In this document: positions 1-9,479 of the stretch, piece after piece
Layout: each line of letters starts with the position of its first letter
How positions within the stretch are numbered: position 1 is the stretch's first letter
Assembly: GCF_016919385.1 (NCBI RefSeq)
Contig: NZ_CP070351.1
Span: 2,790,001 to 2,854,000 of the forward strand
Length of the DNA: 64,000 nt
Direction: 5' to 3'
Origin: Gordonia sp. PDNC005
Lineage (GTDB): Bacteria; Actinomycetota; Actinomycetes; Mycobacteriales; Mycobacteriaceae
The notes under the pieces: generated by a model
Told to the model about the DNA's origin: nothing
What the model saw: the letters and a program-made list of their open reading frames with translations, nothing else
The model's database searches: none
Made by a program: the position numbers and the translations under genes

Positions 1-563
1 ACGAACCCGGCAAGCGTTGAGAACCACTTGTCCGGCCACACCGCCTGGCGGCCGAGCAGCACCCTGTCGGCACCGTCGTGGATCACCATGATGACGGCGG
101 GATCGGTGCGCGGGAACTCGTCGCCCGCATCGGTCCGCAGGATCCAGCCGCCGTTCGCGGTGGTCACCGGCTTCCCGTCCACTGGGGAGAAGCGGGCCGC
201 GCGATGCCAGTTGAGCATGCCGACCGCAGTCGCGAGCATGCCGGCCTCGTCGTGCGACAGCAGGTGAGCACCGGTCCGAGCATCAGCGGAGTCGCCCGTC
301 ACCTCCTCGACGCGGATCGCCCACCGATGACTGCCGACGACACCGACGAACACGGCGTCCGGCGGCGGCTCGGCTCCGGTGGCCGACGTCCACGCGAGGG
401 CGCTGTCGCCCGTCACGGGATAGCGACCCTTGTGGTCGATGTGTAGGACCTGCGCGTTCGCCCATCCGGAAACGAGCGCCTCGGGATTCTTGCGGATCTC
501 GTCGCCTCGATCGAACTCACCGCGGGAGAGCATCGGCGGTTCGATGAACTCGAACGAGGCCAT
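1..563 (-). CDS. nudC: NADH pyrophosphatase NudC, 3' part outside window
   Basis: Nudix hydrolase that cleaves NADH/NAD(H) and can remove NAD caps from RNA. I translated about 187 residues from the ATG at 563; the gene runs off the left edge before the Nudix box. The NudC signature FPRTDPAVI follows the WHRAARF segment, where bacterial zinc-type NudC has four cysteines; here all four are absent (FSPVDG and TDAG replace them), as I recall for mycobacterial NudC. The start overlaps the stop of the upstream channel gene in a TGATG, so translation is probably coupled. This gene is last in the adnA-adnB-channel-nudC run, the M. tuberculosis order. Confidence 0.88.
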   Translation of the reverse strand, partial: MASFEFIEPPMLSRGEFDRGDEIRKNPEALVSGWANAQVLHIDHKGRYPVTGDSALAWTSATGAEPPPDAVFVGVVGSHRWAIRVEEVTGDSADARTGAHLLSHDEAGMLATAVGMLNWHRAARFSPVDGKPVTTANGGWILRTDAGDEFPRTDPAVIMVIHDGADRVLLGRQAVWPDKWFSTLAGF

Positions 564-1624
564 CAGGCCGGTCCACCCTGGCGGACGTACAGCAGGCGGT
601 CGCCCGCTTCGATCTCCTCCACCTCGGGCTCACCGACCCGGTACAGCTTGCCTTCCCGCACCACGCCGAGCACCAGGTCCTTCGTGTGCGCAGGCGAGCC
701 TCCGGTCTCCGACGGCTCCACTTCACGCTCGGCGATCGCGTATCCCTCCTCCGGGCTGAGGAGGTCTTCGACCACTTCCACGACCGACGGGGTGATCGTC
801 GCGATGCCCAGGAGCCGGCCCGCGGTCTCCGACGACACGACGACGGAATTCGCGCCGGACTGCCGCATCAGGTGTGTGTTCTCCGCTTCGCGAATGGACG
901 CGACGATCTTGGCGCGAGGATTGATCTCACGCGCGGTGAGCGTCGCGAGGACGGCGGTGTCGTCACGGTTGGCGGCGATGACGATCGCCGACGCGTACTG
1001 GACTCCGGCGAGGCGTAGGACGTCGGACTTCGTGGCGTCACCGCGGACGGTGACCAGACCGTGCGCGCCGGCGGCTTCGAGGGCGGCGGGATCGTTGTCG
1101 ACGACCACGATGTCGGCGGGCTTGCCGCCGTCGGCGATGACCGCGTCGACGGCCGTACGGCCCTTGGTGCCGTAGCCGACGACGATGGTGTGGTTACGCA
1201 CGCGGTTTCTCCAGTTCTGGATCTTGATGGCCTGCCGCGACCGCTCGGTCAGCACCTCGAGGGTGGTACCGATCAGGACGATCAGGAAGAGCACGCGCAG
1301 CGGCGTGATGAAGACGACGTTGATCAGTCGTGCCGACTCGGTGACCGGCGTGACGTCGCCGTATCCCGTGGTCGACAGGGTGACGGCCGAATAGTAGAGG
1401 GCGTCGAGATAACTGAGCGGCGACTCCTTGACGTCGCGGTAGCCGTCTCGGTCCAGGTAGACGACGATCGAGCAGACGAACAGCGCGATCAGCGCCCAGA
1501 GGACTCGCCGCCCGATCGCACGCGCCGGGCTCTTCTCGATCTCGGGGATCCGGACGACGCCGACGAGCGCGTAGTCGGGCTCGTCCACGAGGCCGCCTTT
1601 CCGGCGGCGCAGTCGTTTACGCAC
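563..1624 (-). CDS. Potassium channel with RCK/TrkA-N domain
   Basis: 353-residue two-helix K+ channel subunit in the cytoplasmic membrane. After a basic N-terminus comes TM1 (about residues 41-57), a pore helix with selectivity filter TTGYGD at 85-90, and TM2 (about 101-122). Then comes a cytoplasmic RCK domain with the Rossmann motif GYGTKG at 150-155 and a C-terminal TrkA-C-like part ending at RQGGPA. It begins with GTG 13 bases after adnB and its stop overlaps the nudC start. It probably gates K+ flow in response to nucleotide or ion binding. The family call is firm; the physiological ligand is unknown. Confidence 0.9.
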   Translation of the reverse strand: MRKRLRRRKGGLVDEPDYALVGVVRIPEIEKSPARAIGRRVLWALIALFVCSIVVYLDRDGYRDVKESPLSYLDALYYSAVTLSTTGYGDVTPVTESARLINVVFITPLRVLFLIVLIGTTLEVLTERSRQAIKIQNWRNRVRNHTIVVGYGTKGRTAVDAVIADGGKPADIVVVDNDPAALEAAGAHGLVTVRGDATKSDVLRLAGVQYASAIVIAANRDDTAVLATLTAREINPRAKIVASIREAENTHLMRQSGANSVVVSSETAGRLLGIATITPSVVEVVEDLLSPEEGYAIAEREVEPSETGGSPAHTKDLVLGVVREGKLYRVGEPEVEEIEAGDRLLYVRQGGPA

Positions 1625-1637
1625 AGGCGTCAGGCTA

Positions 1638-4600
1638 CTACTGACTGGTCCCCGGCGTGCGCAGCATGTCCGCGAGTCCCTCGGCGTCCGGGAGGTCGTC
1701 CGGTTCGAGAGTCACATCGTGACGCACGTAGTGGAACGCCGCGCGTACGCGGTCGATCTCCACATCCATGAGCTGCGCCCACGCGACTCGATAGGCGGCG
1801 AGCTGAACGAACAGCGATCCACGTTTGGCGGGTTCGGGGACCGACCCGGTCTTCCAGTCGACCACCAGCCAGTCGTCACCCTCGCGGAACACCGCGTCCA
1901 TCCGCCCGCGGACGACAGTCTCACCGATGACGGTCTCGAAGCCCACCTCGACCTCGACTGGGGTGCGGTCGGCCCACGAGGACGCGAGGAAGGCGGCGCG
2001 CAGGACGGCGAGTTCGTCGTCGGTCACATCGCCGGTCGCCGCGTCCGAGGCGCCGGGCAGTTCGTCCATGTCGAGCAGACGGGTGGCACCGAAGCGCCGT
2101 TCCACCCACGCGTGGAATGCGGTGCCGCGGCGTGCGAGCGGATTGGGCCGGAACGGCACGGGACGCCGGAGCCTGGCGGCGAACGCCTGTTCATCGGTGT
2201 CGAGTTCCACGAGTTGGCTCACCGACAGGTGACCCGGCAGTTCGATGTCGACGACCGGGTCGCGATCCCGTGAGTGCTCGTCGAGAAGGACGTCCACCTC
2301 GGCGCGCCACGCGAGGACGTCGGGGTCATCTGTGTCGGTGTCGTCGACGGTGAACAATCCCTGTGCTGCGCGGGCCGCGGCGACCAGGTCGGCCGCCGCG
2401 GCCATCGGCGCACGCCGTTCCCCGAGGCGGTCGACCGGCCAGCTCACCGAGACCTGCTGCGCGGTCAGCGGATTCTTGACGTCGGGGTCGGGTGCGGGTG
2501 CGTCGACGTCGATGCTGAACGCGGCAGCGTCCACTCCCTCGACCTCGCCCGCTGCGGCTCTGGCGACGAGTTCTGCGAGTTCAACGAAGAACGGCGATCC
2601 GCCGCGCGGTTTGTCTCCGGTCTCCGACCAGTGATGCGCCGACACAAGCAACGTGTGTTTCGCCCTGGTCAACGCGACATAAAGCAGTCGACGGTCCTCG
2701 TCGAGCCTGCGGTCGGCGACGGCTTCCTTGTGTTCGTCGATGGCCGCTTCGAGTTCTTTCCGGTCGGCCAGACCTGCGAGGTCGATCGGCGGGTAGCCCT
2801 CCCCTCCGATCCGGTCGGCGAGGTCGCCCCGCAACTGGGCGGGGAGCTCACGGGCCGAACCGAGCCAGGTGGTCTCGGCTTTTCCGCTCGGCCAGATCCG
2901 ATCGGCGACGTGCGGCATCGCCACGACGTCCCACTCCAGCCCTTTCGCCGCGTGCACCGTGAGGATCTGAACGCGTTCCTCGGCCACCTCGACCCGGCCG
3001 GCTTCCAGACCCTTCTCGACGACCTCCGCCGTGTCGAGGAACGCGAGCAGCCCGGGAAGAGTCGCGCCGGAACGCTCGGAGTAGTGCGTGACGTAGTCGG
3101 CGAACGCGTCGAGATGTTCGCGACCCGTCACACGTCCACGCATACGTCGCGCCCGGATCTGGGCTTCGACGGCCACCCCGGTTGTCTGTTCGACGTCGGC
3201 GACGAGTTCGGGCAACGGTTGTCCTATGCGGCGGCGGAGGCCTTCGAGCATCTTGCCGAATGTGGCGATCCGCTCGTAGCCCGCCGCGCTGTAACGCCCT
3301 TCGGGCCCGGGATCGGCGAGCGCGTCACACAGGCCCGCCGAATCGACGTTCTCACCCGGAAGCGCCGCATCGAGGGCGTCCCCCAGCGCGTCCGCGGACG
3401 TCACGGCGCCTGTCGTCGGTGCTCCCGTGCCTGCGGCGAGTTCCCTGGCGCGTCGCCACAGTGCGGCGAGGTCCGCCGCTCCGAGCTGCCAGCGGGCACC
3501 GGTCAGCAGCCGCATGGCCGCGGTGCCCGCCATCGGATCGGCCATCAAGCGGAGTGTCGCGACGATGTCGGTGATCTCCGGGACGTGCAGCAGCCCACCG
3601 ATGCCGACCACTTCGGCCGGGATCCCACGGCGTTCGAGTTCTGCGGCCAACGGCGCCGAGTCCTCATTCCGTCGGACCAGGATCGCGGTGGTCGGCGGCG
3701 CCACCTCGTCCCGTTCCGCAGACCGGTAGTAGTCCTCGACACGATCGGCGATCCACACGCGTTCGTCGACGACGGTGTCGGTGAGTGCGAGTCGGACCGT
3801 CCCCCCGGGTGCGTCCGGACGGGCACGCAGGGTGCTCACCGGAACACCCCTGCGCCGGAGTTCGTCTGACGTTCTGTTCGCCAAGTACAGCGCGGCGTCG
3901 CAGTTGCGCCAGCTGGTCAGCAGTTCCCGACGGTGCGCTCCCGTGCCGTCGTTGCGGGGGAAATCGAGTGCGAACCGCGGCAGGTTGGCCGCCGACGCAC
4001 CGCGCCACCCGTAGATCGATTGAATAGGGTCGCCGACGGCGGTCACGGCGATCGACGGTGTTCCCGTCGGCTGCACGCCGCCGAACAATTTGGACAGCAG
4101 AATCCGCTGTGAGTGGCCGGTGTCCTGGTACTCGTCGAGCAGCACGGCGCGGATGCCCGAGCGCTCCGCAGCGACGACCTCGGGATGAGTCGCCACGAGC
4201 CGAGCGGCGAGCGACATCTGACTGCCGAAGTCCAGTGCCCCCTGCGCCGTCATCGACTCGCGCAACGCGATCACCAACGGGATCAGTTCCCGCCGTTCAT
4301 CGATGACCGCCTGGTAGCCGCGCAGCTTTTGACTCGGCTCGGCCCGTTGACCGGGCCCTTTGGGGAGAGTGTCGATCAGGTCGTACAGGTGTTGTCCCGA
4401 CACTTGCAGATCGGTGATGTCTACGAGGTGTTCGGCGATCTCCGAGTACAGCCGCAGGACTGCCTCGGTCACCGATGACGGCACCTTCGACGTGGTCAGC
4501 TCGCCCGGCCACGACGCGACGACCGAGAAGGCCAGCTGCCACAGTTCGGTCTCACTGAGCAGCGTCGACGTCGGTTCGACTGGGAGCAGGAGTCCATAAT

Positions 4601-4991
4601 CGGCGATCAGCCTGCCCGCGTATGCGTGATAGGTGCTGACCTCGGTGTCAGCACTGCGCAGGCGCGCGGCGAGCACACCGCTGGGATCCCACTCGAGAAG
4701 CGCCGGACTGCCGGCGAGCATCGACAGCCTGCGGCGGATGCGGGCAGCCAGCTCGCTCGCCGCTTTGCGTGTGAACGTGAGGCCGAGAATCTCATCCGGC
4801 CCGACGAGCTGGTTCGCGACGAGCCACACCACGCGTGACGCCATCGTCTCGGTCTTGCCCGCGCCCGCGCCCGCGACGACCAGCATCGGCTCCATCGGAG
4901 CCTCGATCACCTCCACCTGTTCATCGGTGGGCGGTGGCAGACCGAGCGCCGCGGCGAGCGACCGCGCCCCGATCGTCCTCGAGTCAGTCAT
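1638..4991 (-). CDS. adnB: AdnB, helicase-nuclease subunit of AdnAB
   Basis: 1117-residue UvrD-like motor with a C-terminal RecB-type nuclease. Together with AdnA it unwinds and resects DNA ends in mycobacteria. Visible motifs: Walker A AGAGAGKT (about 40-47), DEYQD, GDPIQSIYGWRG, TVHAAKGLEWD, and YVALTRAKHT. The nuclease domain has GTAFHAWVE, GRMDAVF and VVDWKTG, then QLAAYR. It has no iron-sulfur cysteine set, unlike AdnA. The start overlaps the end of adnA by 8 bases (ATGACTGA), showing translational coupling. In the known complex this subunit is the leading motor. Length fits the family. Confidence 0.95.
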   Translation of the reverse strand: MTDSRTIGARSLAAALGLPPPTDEQVEVIEAPMEPMLVVAGAGAGKTETMASRVVWLVANQLVGPDEILGLTFTRKAASELAARIRRRLSMLAGSPALLEWDPSGVLAARLRSADTEVSTYHAYAGRLIADYGLLLPVEPTSTLLSETELWQLAFSVVASWPGELTTSKVPSSVTEAVLRLYSEIAEHLVDITDLQVSGQHLYDLIDTLPKGPGQRAEPSQKLRGYQAVIDERRELIPLVIALRESMTAQGALDFGSQMSLAARLVATHPEVVAAERSGIRAVLLDEYQDTGHSQRILLSKLFGGVQPTGTPSIAVTAVGDPIQSIYGWRGASAANLPRFALDFPRNDGTGAHRRELLTSWRNCDAALYLANRTSDELRRRGVPVSTLRARPDAPGGTVRLALTDTVVDERVWIADRVEDYYRSAERDEVAPPTTAILVRRNEDSAPLAAELERRGIPAEVVGIGGLLHVPEITDIVATLRLMADPMAGTAAMRLLTGARWQLGAADLAALWRRARELAAGTGAPTTGAVTSADALGDALDAALPGENVDSAGLCDALADPGPEGRYSAAGYERIATFGKMLEGLRRRIGQPLPELVADVEQTTGVAVEAQIRARRMRGRVTGREHLDAFADYVTHYSERSGATLPGLLAFLDTAEVVEKGLEAGRVEVAEERVQILTVHAAKGLEWDVVAMPHVADRIWPSGKAETTWLGSARELPAQLRGDLADRIGGEGYPPIDLAGLADRKELEAAIDEHKEAVADRRLDEDRRLLYVALTRAKHTLLVSAHHWSETGDKPRGGSPFFVELAELVARAAAGEVEGVDAAAFSIDVDAPAPDPDVKNPLTAQQVSVSWPVDRLGERRAPMAAAADLVAAARAAQGLFTVDDTDTDDPDVLAWRAEVDVLLDEHSRDRDPVVDIELPGHLSVSQLVELDTDEQAFAARLRRPVPFRPNPLARRGTAFHAWVERRFGATRLLDMDELPGASDAATGDVTDDELAVLRAAFLASSWADRTPVEVEVGFETVIGETVVRGRMDAVFREGDDWLVVDWKTGSVPEPAKRGSLFVQLAAYRVAWAQLMDVEIDRVRAAFHYVRHDVTLEPDDLPDAEGLADMLRTPGTSQ

Positions 4992-7900
4992 CGATCACCG
5001 CCTTCCCACGGAGTTTCGCCGGGCAGGCCGCCGTCAGTGAGCAGTGCCCGCACCCGGGGTTCGGAGTCGCCGTGAAAACCGGGCCGACGCTTGATGTAGC
5101 GGCGTCACGGACCACGTCGAGCCATTCGGTCACCTGCTCCGGTGTCAGCGGCTCCTGCAGTCGTTCCGCTGCACCCGTCTTCTTATTCGCAGAGTTCACG
5201 TAAACCAGTCGCCCGCCGCCCGGCTGCGTCGCGGGCACACCGTCGACACCGCCCAACAGCAGCGCCAACTGGTACGCGGCGAGCTGCGGATGCTGACCCG
5301 CGTCGGCCACACTGATCACCGTCTTGCCTGTCTTCACGTCGACGATCACCGGACGTCCCGCGTCGTCGGTTTCAAGACGGTCGATGCGGCCGACGAGTCG
5401 GACCGGCATCGCGTCCGGCGAGTCCTGCGGCAAGTCGGCGCTCAACTCCACTTCCACGCCCGCCTCAGTGAGTTCACCGCGTGAGATCCGGAGCCAGTCC
5501 CGGAAATGCGTCAGCATCGCCTCGGCGCGTTCGAGCTCCCGTGCGGAGTACCACTCGGCAGGTGAACTGACACGACCCCACACGTCGTGAAGCGCCGCGG
5601 TCACCTCGGCTGGGTCCATCCGGCCCGCAACAGCCTGGACCAGGGTGTGGACGAGGGTTCCGGTGACGGCCTGTTCGGCGTCGCCGTCACGACCTCCGTG
5701 GCGCTCCATCATCCAGCGGAGTGAGCACCTGCTGAGCGCTTCCACGTTCGACGGCGACAGCGATCGCGCGCCGCGGTCCGGGGTCCACAGCGGCTCATCG
5801 GTACTCGGCCCGACAAGTCCGAACCATTCGGCCGGGTCGGCGCCCGGCACTCCGGCTTGGGCCAGTCGGGCGATCAGTGTCGCTGCCGCAGACGTCCGCT
5901 CATCGGGTCCGTCGGCGACGCCTGCGAGCACCTGCTCGGCTCCCGCGACGACGGCCGCGCGCAAGTCGGCCACCAGGGACGGAAGCGACAGGACGCGAGA
6001 GACGCCTGGATCGAGCGGCACCTCGTCCGGCGCGCCCTCGTCGGTCGACTCCTCCCCGTATCCGCCGAGGGCGTCGGCGATCTCCGGGACGAACCGGGAG
6101 GGCGACGCGTCGCCTGTTCCGTCTTCGACGGCCGTCACCAGCAGTCGGGTCCGGGCACGCGAACATGCGACAAGCAGGAGTCTGCGTTCGTCGGCGAGCA
6201 TCACCGAACCGCGTGAGATGGAGTCGAGGGCCTCCGCGTCCACACCGTCGAGCAGATCGAGCAGCGCAGGCGTGTGCAGAATGCTGCCGCGACTGCGCAG
6301 GGACGGCCACAGACCGTCGAGGACGCCGGGGACTGCGACGACTTCCCACTCACGACCGGACGCCGCGTGCGCTGACAGCACCGCGACCGTGTCGGATGCC
6401 GCCACCGCGACCCGCGATTCCCGCGGGATCTGCAGTTGAGCGAGATAGTCGACGAACTCGGTGAGCGATGCCGACGGCAGGTTGTCGGTGAACGCGCCTG
6501 CCGCCTCGAACATCGACAGCATGGCGTCGAGATCGCGGTCGGCCTGATCACCGGTGCGCCCGCCGCGCAGAGACCGTGCCCTCCACCGCCGTTCGAGCCC
6601 ACTGGCCTGCCATGCGCGCCACAGGGTCTCTTCGACTCCGACGCCCGCCGCAACTGCCCGCCGGGCGGCGCCCACCACCTTGATGACCTGCTTCAACGCC
6701 ATGGACTCGAAATCTGACATGCCGTCGAGGTAGTCGTCGGCCGCGCCGTCGACGCCCAGAGCGAACGCGAGAGACGTCAACGAGTCTCGATCGATCCCGG
6801 CCTTGTCGTCGACCCGGCGGACTCCGCGCCGCAGTCGACGCAGTTGGGCCGGGTCGGCCGATCCGACCGGCCCGGTCAGCAGCGCGATCACTTCATCGGG
6901 CTCGATCGTCCCTCCGGACGCCAAGCGGAGCGCAAGAGTGAACGCTTCGACGGCCCGCTGCCGGTGGATCGGCACGTCGCTCGTCGGCGTCGCCATCGGG
7001 ACACCCGCCGACGAGAAGGCACGGCGCAATGCGGGCAGCGCACGAGGCACGGATCGGACGATGACCGCCATGTCGGACCACGCCACTCCGTCGAACAGAT
7101 GCGCTCGGCGCAGCGCATCGGCGACCGCTGTCGCCTCTTTCGCGGTGGACGAGAAAACCCGTACGCTCGCATGCCCCGAACCTCGAGCTGCTTCTGGTGC
7201 TGGGAACGGATGCGGACGCGCTCCGGGCAGCCTGGACGCCAGCGCGCGGCTGACGGCGTTGACCTGCGGACTGCTCCGGTGGTTGACGTCGAGCATCACG
7301 TCGCGGACACCGTCGCCTGCGAGGTCGTCCGCGAATCGTGGGCTGGCGCCACGGAACCCGAACACCGACTGGTCCGTGTCGGCGGCCACGACTGTCGAGT
7401 CAGAACCCGTGCCGACCGCCTCGACGAGCCGTGCCGCCTGCGGATCGAGGTGTTGGGCGTCGTCGACGAGGAGGTGGCGGATCCGCTGCCGTTGTGCAGC
7501 GAGCAACCCGTCGTCCGTCGCGAACGCCGACAGCGCCGAACCGATGAGCTCGGCGGCGTCGACGGCAGTCGCACTAGCGAGGGGCGCGTCGAGCCCGACT
7601 GCACCGCGTAGCAGCATCCCCTCCTCGTACTGGCGATACGCGTAGCCCGCGGCGACCCACTCCGGACGGTTGTACCGATGTCCTAGCTCAGCGAGATCTT
7701 CAGGTCCGAGGCCACGTTCAGCCGCGCGCATCAGCAGGTCACGCAGCGCCTGCGCAAATCCGTCCGTCGTCAGTGCAGGACGCAACGGTGCAGGCCAGTA
7801 GTGCGCGCCGTCCTCGACATCGCCCGCAAGCAGCTCGCGCAGCACCACGTCCTGCTCCGAACCGGTCACCAGCCGAGGCGGCGGATTTCCGTGGGCCTGC

Positions 7901-8292
7901 GCCTGCAGACGCAGCACTGCGAAGGCGTATGAGTGCACGGTGCGTACCAGCGGCTCCCGCAGTGCACCGCCGAGCCGTCCGCCGGCCGACAGGACCCGCC
8001 TGGTGATCTCGTCCCGGAGTGCGGTGGCCGCACGCCGATTCGCCGCCAGCACCAACACCGACTCCGGGTCGATAGAACGGTCCATCAACCGAGCCACCGC
8101 GGCGTCGACGATGAGCGCCGTCTTTCCGGTACCCGGCCCCCCGTGGACGCGGTAGGGGTGCCACGGCCTCGCCGGGTCGGCGACGTGCGGCCCGTGCAGC
8201 ACCGGCGCCGCATGCTCAGGCCAGGTTCGTGACTCCACGTTCGTCGACGCGGGTGCGACGATCAGTCGAGTCTCGGAGCGGGCCATGCACAC
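4984..8292 (-). CDS. adnA: AdnA, helicase-nuclease subunit of AdnAB
   Basis: 1102-residue partner of AdnB. The N-terminal motor has Walker A GGPGTGKT at 51-58, a Walker B reading LLVDDAQ (DDAQ rather than DExQ), DTDQSVFGFRG, and a SGREWEVVAVPG helicase motif. The C-terminal nuclease shows GRIDRLETD and VDVKTGK. Cysteines in LSRCSL and CGHCSLTAAC (C-x2-C-x5-C) fit the iron-sulfur nuclease type of AddB/Cas4. ATG at 8292 is used; ATG 8286 is equally possible. First gene of a four-gene minus-strand operon, divergent from the hydrolase at 8351. Confidence 0.95.
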   Translation of the reverse strand: MCMARSETRLIVAPASTNVESRTWPEHAAPVLHGPHVADPARPWHPYRVHGGPGTGKTALIVDAAVARLMDRSIDPESVLVLAANRRAATALRDEITRRVLSAGGRLGGALREPLVRTVHSYAFAVLRLQAQAHGNPPPRLVTGSEQDVVLRELLAGDVEDGAHYWPAPLRPALTTDGFAQALRDLLMRAAERGLGPEDLAELGHRYNRPEWVAAGYAYRQYEEGMLLRGAVGLDAPLASATAVDAAELIGSALSAFATDDGLLAAQRQRIRHLLVDDAQHLDPQAARLVEAVGTGSDSTVVAADTDQSVFGFRGASPRFADDLAGDGVRDVMLDVNHRSSPQVNAVSRALASRLPGARPHPFPAPEAARGSGHASVRVFSSTAKEATAVADALRRAHLFDGVAWSDMAVIVRSVPRALPALRRAFSSAGVPMATPTSDVPIHRQRAVEAFTLALRLASGGTIEPDEVIALLTGPVGSADPAQLRRLRRGVRRVDDKAGIDRDSLTSLAFALGVDGAADDYLDGMSDFESMALKQVIKVVGAARRAVAAGVGVEETLWRAWQASGLERRWRARSLRGGRTGDQADRDLDAMLSMFEAAGAFTDNLPSASLTEFVDYLAQLQIPRESRVAVAASDTVAVLSAHAASGREWEVVAVPGVLDGLWPSLRSRGSILHTPALLDLLDGVDAEALDSISRGSVMLADERRLLLVACSRARTRLLVTAVEDGTGDASPSRFVPEIADALGGYGEESTDEGAPDEVPLDPGVSRVLSLPSLVADLRAAVVAGAEQVLAGVADGPDERTSAAATLIARLAQAGVPGADPAEWFGLVGPSTDEPLWTPDRGARSLSPSNVEALSRCSLRWMMERHGGRDGDAEQAVTGTLVHTLVQAVAGRMDPAEVTAALHDVWGRVSSPAEWYSARELERAEAMLTHFRDWLRISRGELTEAGVEVELSADLPQDSPDAMPVRLVGRIDRLETDDAGRPVIVDVKTGKTVISVADAGQHPQLAAYQLALLLGGVDGVPATQPGGGRLVYVNSANKKTGAAERLQEPLTPEQVTEWLDVVRDAATSSVGPVFTATPNPGCGHCSLTAACPAKLRGKAVIDD

Positions 8293-8350
8293 ATGGAACC
8301 ACGGCCCTCTGACAGTTCTGCGCGGGGTTCACGTCCGTAGAGTAGCTCCC

Positions 8351-9166
8351 ATGGTCGACGCTTCCGCCGGACATCACACGATGCACACCCACCTGATCGG
8401 TTCGGACGAACCGGACGCGCCGATCGTCGTCGCACTGCATGGACTCACCGGGCACGGGAAGCGCTGGGAGTTCCTCGCGAACGACGATCTGCACGGCGTT
8501 CGGATGATCGCTCCCGACCTGATCGGGCACGGTTTCAGCTCGTGGGAACCGCCGTGGGCGATCTCCGACCAGGTGGCGGCGTTGTCGGCAATGCTCGATG
8601 AGCATGTCCCCGCAGGTCGGCGTGCTGTTGTCGTGGCGCACTCGTACGGCGGTGCGGTGGCGATCCGGCTCGCCCACGCCCGTCCGGATGTGGTGGCCGG
8701 CCTGGTACTTCTCGATCCCGCTCAGGGGCTTGATCCCGGAACGGCCCGCGAGTACGCCGAGTCGTCCCTCGCACACTGGGGCTATCCCGACGCCGAAGCG
8801 GCCGCCGCGGCGAAACGGATGGAGGGATGGGAGAACGTCCCGCCGCACATCCTGGACGCCGAGATCGCCGAGCACCTCGTGCCGACCGCGTCCGGGATGG
8901 TCTGGCGCGTGTCCGCGCCCGGTGCCGCGGTCGCGTGGAGCGAGATGGCGCGGCCGTACATGCTTCCCCCGGCCGGTCTGCCCACTCATGTGGTCGTCGC
9001 CGATCGCGTTCAGCCCGCGTTCGTGCGATCGGACTTCTTAGCGGCGTGTGCATCGGAAAGGGGCGATTCGGTGACGGTCCACCACGTCGACACCGAGCAC
9101 ATGGTCCCGTTCCTCGCGCCCGACCTGGCCGCTCGACTCGTCCGTGATCTGATCGTGCGAATCTGA
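8351..9166 (+). CDS. Alpha/beta hydrolase (LipV-like)
   Basis: 271-residue single-domain hydrolase or esterase. The nucleophile elbow is AHSYGG and the catalytic histidine is in TEHMVP near the C-terminus; LHGLTG supplies the oxyanion region. The frame is open upstream to 8285, but that would overlap the adnA start, so ATG 8351 is chosen. It occupies the place of lipV (Rv3203) beside adnA in M. tuberculosis. Substrate is unknown. The next gene begins 2 bases after its stop. Confidence 0.85.
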   Translation: MVDASAGHHTMHTHLIGSDEPDAPIVVALHGLTGHGKRWEFLANDDLHGVRMIAPDLIGHGFSSWEPPWAISDQVAALSAMLDEHVPAGRRAVVVAHSYGGAVAIRLAHARPDVVAGLVLLDPAQGLDPGTAREYAESSLAHWGYPDAEAAAAAKRMEGWENVPPHILDAEIAEHLVPTASGMVWRVSAPGAAVAWSEMARPYMLPPAGLPTHVVVADRVQPAFVRSDFLAACASERGDSVTVHHVDTEHMVPFLAPDLAARLVRDLIVRI

Positions 9167-9168
9167 CT

Positions 9169-9459
9169 ATGGCCCCAGTCACCGAGGATCAAGTCGAGGC
9201 GGTTCGAGCCCTGGTCGCCGCCATCCCGCCCGGCCGCGTCCGGACATATGGCGACCTGTCGTCGGAGGTCGGACTGGCCAGCCCGCGGATCGTCGGTTGG
9301 ATCATGCGGACCGATTCAGCGGACCTGCCGTGGCATCGGGTGGTCCCCGCATCCGGCCGTCCCGCCGCCGGCCTCCGGGCCCGCCAACTCGAGAGACTCC
9401 GCGCCGAAGGCGTCCCGATCGTCGACGATCGGATCGTGATGAAGTCGGCCCGCCTGTAG
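9169..9459 (+). CDS. Alkyltransferase-like (ATL) DNA lesion-binding protein
   Basis: 96-residue protein with the fold of the C-terminal domain of O6-alkylguanine-DNA alkyltransferase: PPGRVRTYGDLS, then a helix-turn-helix region around PRIVGWIMR. The active-site motif PCHRV reads PWHRV, so the acceptor cysteine is tryptophan. This defines ATL proteins, which cannot repair the base themselves but flag O6-alkylguanine for nucleotide excision repair. It is 2 bases downstream of the hydrolase gene, in one transcript. Confidence 0.9.
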   Translation: MAPVTEDQVEAVRALVAAIPPGRVRTYGDLSSEVGLASPRIVGWIMRTDSADLPWHRVVPASGRPAAGLRARQLERLRAEGVPIVDDRIVMKSARL

Positions 9460-9479
9460 CCGACTGCGGGAACGCGGAA

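Noticed and set aside
2274-3869. 531-codon plus-strand frame inside adnB
   Set aside because: Opposite to a clear helicase-nuclease gene; no ribosome binding site or domain. Shadow.
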